NCBI GenBank assembly: GCA_000934455.1
Contig: KN887693.1
Span: forward strand, 1-21,105
DNA length: 21,105 nucleotides
Reading direction: 5' to 3'
Source: Apostichopus parvimensis
Taxonomy: Eukaryota > Echinodermata > Holothuroidea > Aspidochirotida > Stichopodidae
The notes beneath the pieces were generated by a model. It was given only the letters and a program-made list of their open reading frames with translations. It searched no databases and had not been told where the DNA came from. Of this stretch, positions 19,416 through 21,105 are shown piece by piece (within the stretch, counting starts at the first letter, position 1; every line of letters begins with the position of its first letter). A program made the position numbers and the translations under genes.

Positions 19416-20350
19416 TATTCAGAGAATACAGCCCCGGGGGGAACTAGGGGAACAAGCGGATGTGCATTGTCATGGTTGCACAATGGCAGCAACATGATTT
19501 TTTCTTCTTCTTCTTCTCTTTTTGCGTGGATTGGATAGGGTTATAACTTTACCTAAGGGGGTTTAAAGTTAGCAATATACCAAATGACTGTGATTTGTTC
19601 ATGTTGATATGTAATCCTAATTTTGAAGTAGGAATTTGGATGTGACTTTTACAGAAGAATATAAAATACATTATTTATGCTTCTTAGCGGGTTGGCAAGT
19701 GAGATTTCTGAAGCTATGTTGAAAATAATTTTAAATTCTTCGGAAATGTATTATCGGCATAAGAAGTTTACAAACTTTTATATAGAATACTATAAGCGCC
19801 ATACATGTGATAAAGGTACCTCTATTTTGAAAGAGCGCCATTAAATTACCATGGCAGCAGGCATTTCATTCTAGACCATCCAGAAGCTCAAATATTTCAG
19901 ACTGATGAGTTATACCTCATACATTCTCGTTCTACAATTTTTTCCTGAGTAACATACTTTTGAATAAGTTTATGGTCAATTTTCGGTACTGCAGAATACA
20001 TCTAATGGTAAAATTCCATAAAAATTCAGTTCGTTACTTCGACTAGGTAAAATTACGTTTCGAATAAAGGTTTCTGAGTTATAATAAATTTCAAATCACA
20101 AATATCACAGTCTTGGCTCAAGCAAGGACGTATGCTGATTGTTCGGAATGTTTCAGGATGCTGCCACCATATTTAAATTCGCGCTGACGTTATGTCTTGT
20201 CTGCGTCCATTATCTATAGCTGAATGTTCCATCTCGCAACTAATATTTGTTTCATCTATGTTTGTTCACAGACATTCATGAGTGTTAATATAGACCATTA
20301 AATGTCTCAGAGTGGAAAACCGCTATTAGAGTGTCTGTCAAATGCCTGTT

Positions 20351-20400
20351 AAAATGTGATCATATGATCATTTGGAGGCAATGTTGATGGCCTTGAAATG
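20351..20400 (+). repeat. Dispersed repeat, copy G (weak) with 14-bp palindrome
   Basis: TTTGGAGGCAATGTTGATGG then CCTTGAAATG aligns with the 3' half of the family. TGATCATATGATCA at 20357-20370 is a perfect palindrome. Confidence 0.35.
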
Positions 20401-20961
20401 TCCGCAACTGAAAACCTAGGGTAATACATACATTTTGGGGGATCAAAACGTTTCTGCAGTTAAACAGTTCAAGCATGGCTTGAAGGAGAATTTTATTTTT
20501 CATATGTAGAAAAAAAGAAGTCCCTATAGCTATCCCGGTTAAGTTCAAGATAGTCAACAGTATTTATTTTTCTTATCTCTGGAATGCTCCTGCGAAGAAA
20601 ATGGAGGATAACGTCGGTTCCTCAGTGTAAGCCTAAATATTAATGACAAATAAATGGCTTTATTAATTCTAATAACTAAACCAAAAGATGTTCTTCTAAC
20701 GCCATATGAAACAATATATCACTCAATGATAACATTCAATTCCATAACCAAATATTCCTTGATCAATTTCTCATGTATATTGTAAACGTATTATCTGAAG
20801 CTTTAAAAATATTATGATTTTCCTATATTGAGCTTTGTGTTGCATCTGAGGAAATGACGTTGTACGTTAAAGTGAGTACTGTATATAATCAAGCCACTCG
20901 ATTTTATGAACCTCAGACGTTTAATTTCTATTTCTCAAAATTTAGAAGTGCTATACACTCT

Positions 20962-20994
20962 GGTGTGTGCGTTTGTGTGTGTATATATATATAT
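20962..20994 (+). repeat. Compound (GT)n(TA)n microsatellite
   Basis: GT units with two interruptions pass into an uninterrupted TA run. Confidence 0.9.
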
Positions 20995-21105
20995 AGGATT
21001 GGAAGGACATTTTTAGAGAAATGTTCTATACATGTAGCAGTGACGTCAGAAAATCATGACGTCGCAAAAGCGTGTCATTTTTTATATTAATGCATTTTCT
21101 ATTCC

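Larger units (their letters stand above)
16453..21105. other. Non-coding stretch upstream of the LRR-Ig gene
   Basis: No coding exon is supported. This is likely a 5' UTR intron and the promoter flank of the receptor gene. It holds the five longest-grouped G runs, the tandem duplication, the TATAAA-loop inverted repeat and repeat copy G. Two TGACGTC motifs lie 16 bases apart at 21041 and 21057. Confidence 0.5.

Noticed and set aside
1-21105. CRISPR array, operon or phage-type defence system
   Set aside because: The DNA is animal-like and no regularly spaced short repeats or bacterial genes are present.

Overview
The window looks like animal nuclear DNA, AT-rich overall, with long non-coding stretches, AG/GT splice signals, tRNA-derived and hAT-like repeats and many microsatellites. 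The two coding regions are a PDE5-type phosphodiesterase exon and an LRR-Ig membrane receptor. Both are animal (metazoan) protein types, and I favour an invertebrate deuterostome, perhaps an echinoderm. The species is inferred, not shown. No bacterial, viral or organellar features were seen.

Layout. At 1-2987 there is AT-rich non-coding DNA, probably the next PDE5 intron, with a GTAC-rich palindromic tract and two copies of a dispersed repeat. At 3030-3829 (minus) lies one exon of a cGMP-specific phosphodiesterase (PDE5 type): the N-terminus, the conserved kinase phosphorylation site and the first part of GAF-A. From 3830 to about 14860 I see no further supported coding exon. This stretch holds two hAT-like miniature transposons (7071-7474 and 11525-11897, the second with a perfect 8-bp target duplication), a tRNA-headed SINE-like element with a row of hairpins (7501-7997), a second copy of its 3' tail (10832-10881) and more copies of the dispersed repeat. 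At 14862-16415 (minus) is a complete single-exon reading frame for an AMIGO-like LRR-Ig transmembrane protein, preceded by a good 3' splice site, so its 5' UTR is split. From 16433 to the end is upstream intron or flank, with very long poly(G) tracts, a 95-bp tandem duplication and a possible 5' UTR exon donor near 18339.

Both genes lie on the minus strand. They have no evident functional link: one is a soluble cyclic-nucleotide signalling enzyme, the other a cell-surface adhesion or recognition receptor. No multi-gene system was found. The most unusual material is in the repeats: the hairpin row with a canonical cUUCGg loop in the SINE-like element, an unnamed dispersed repeat present in about seven copies, and strand-polarised poly(G) tracts.
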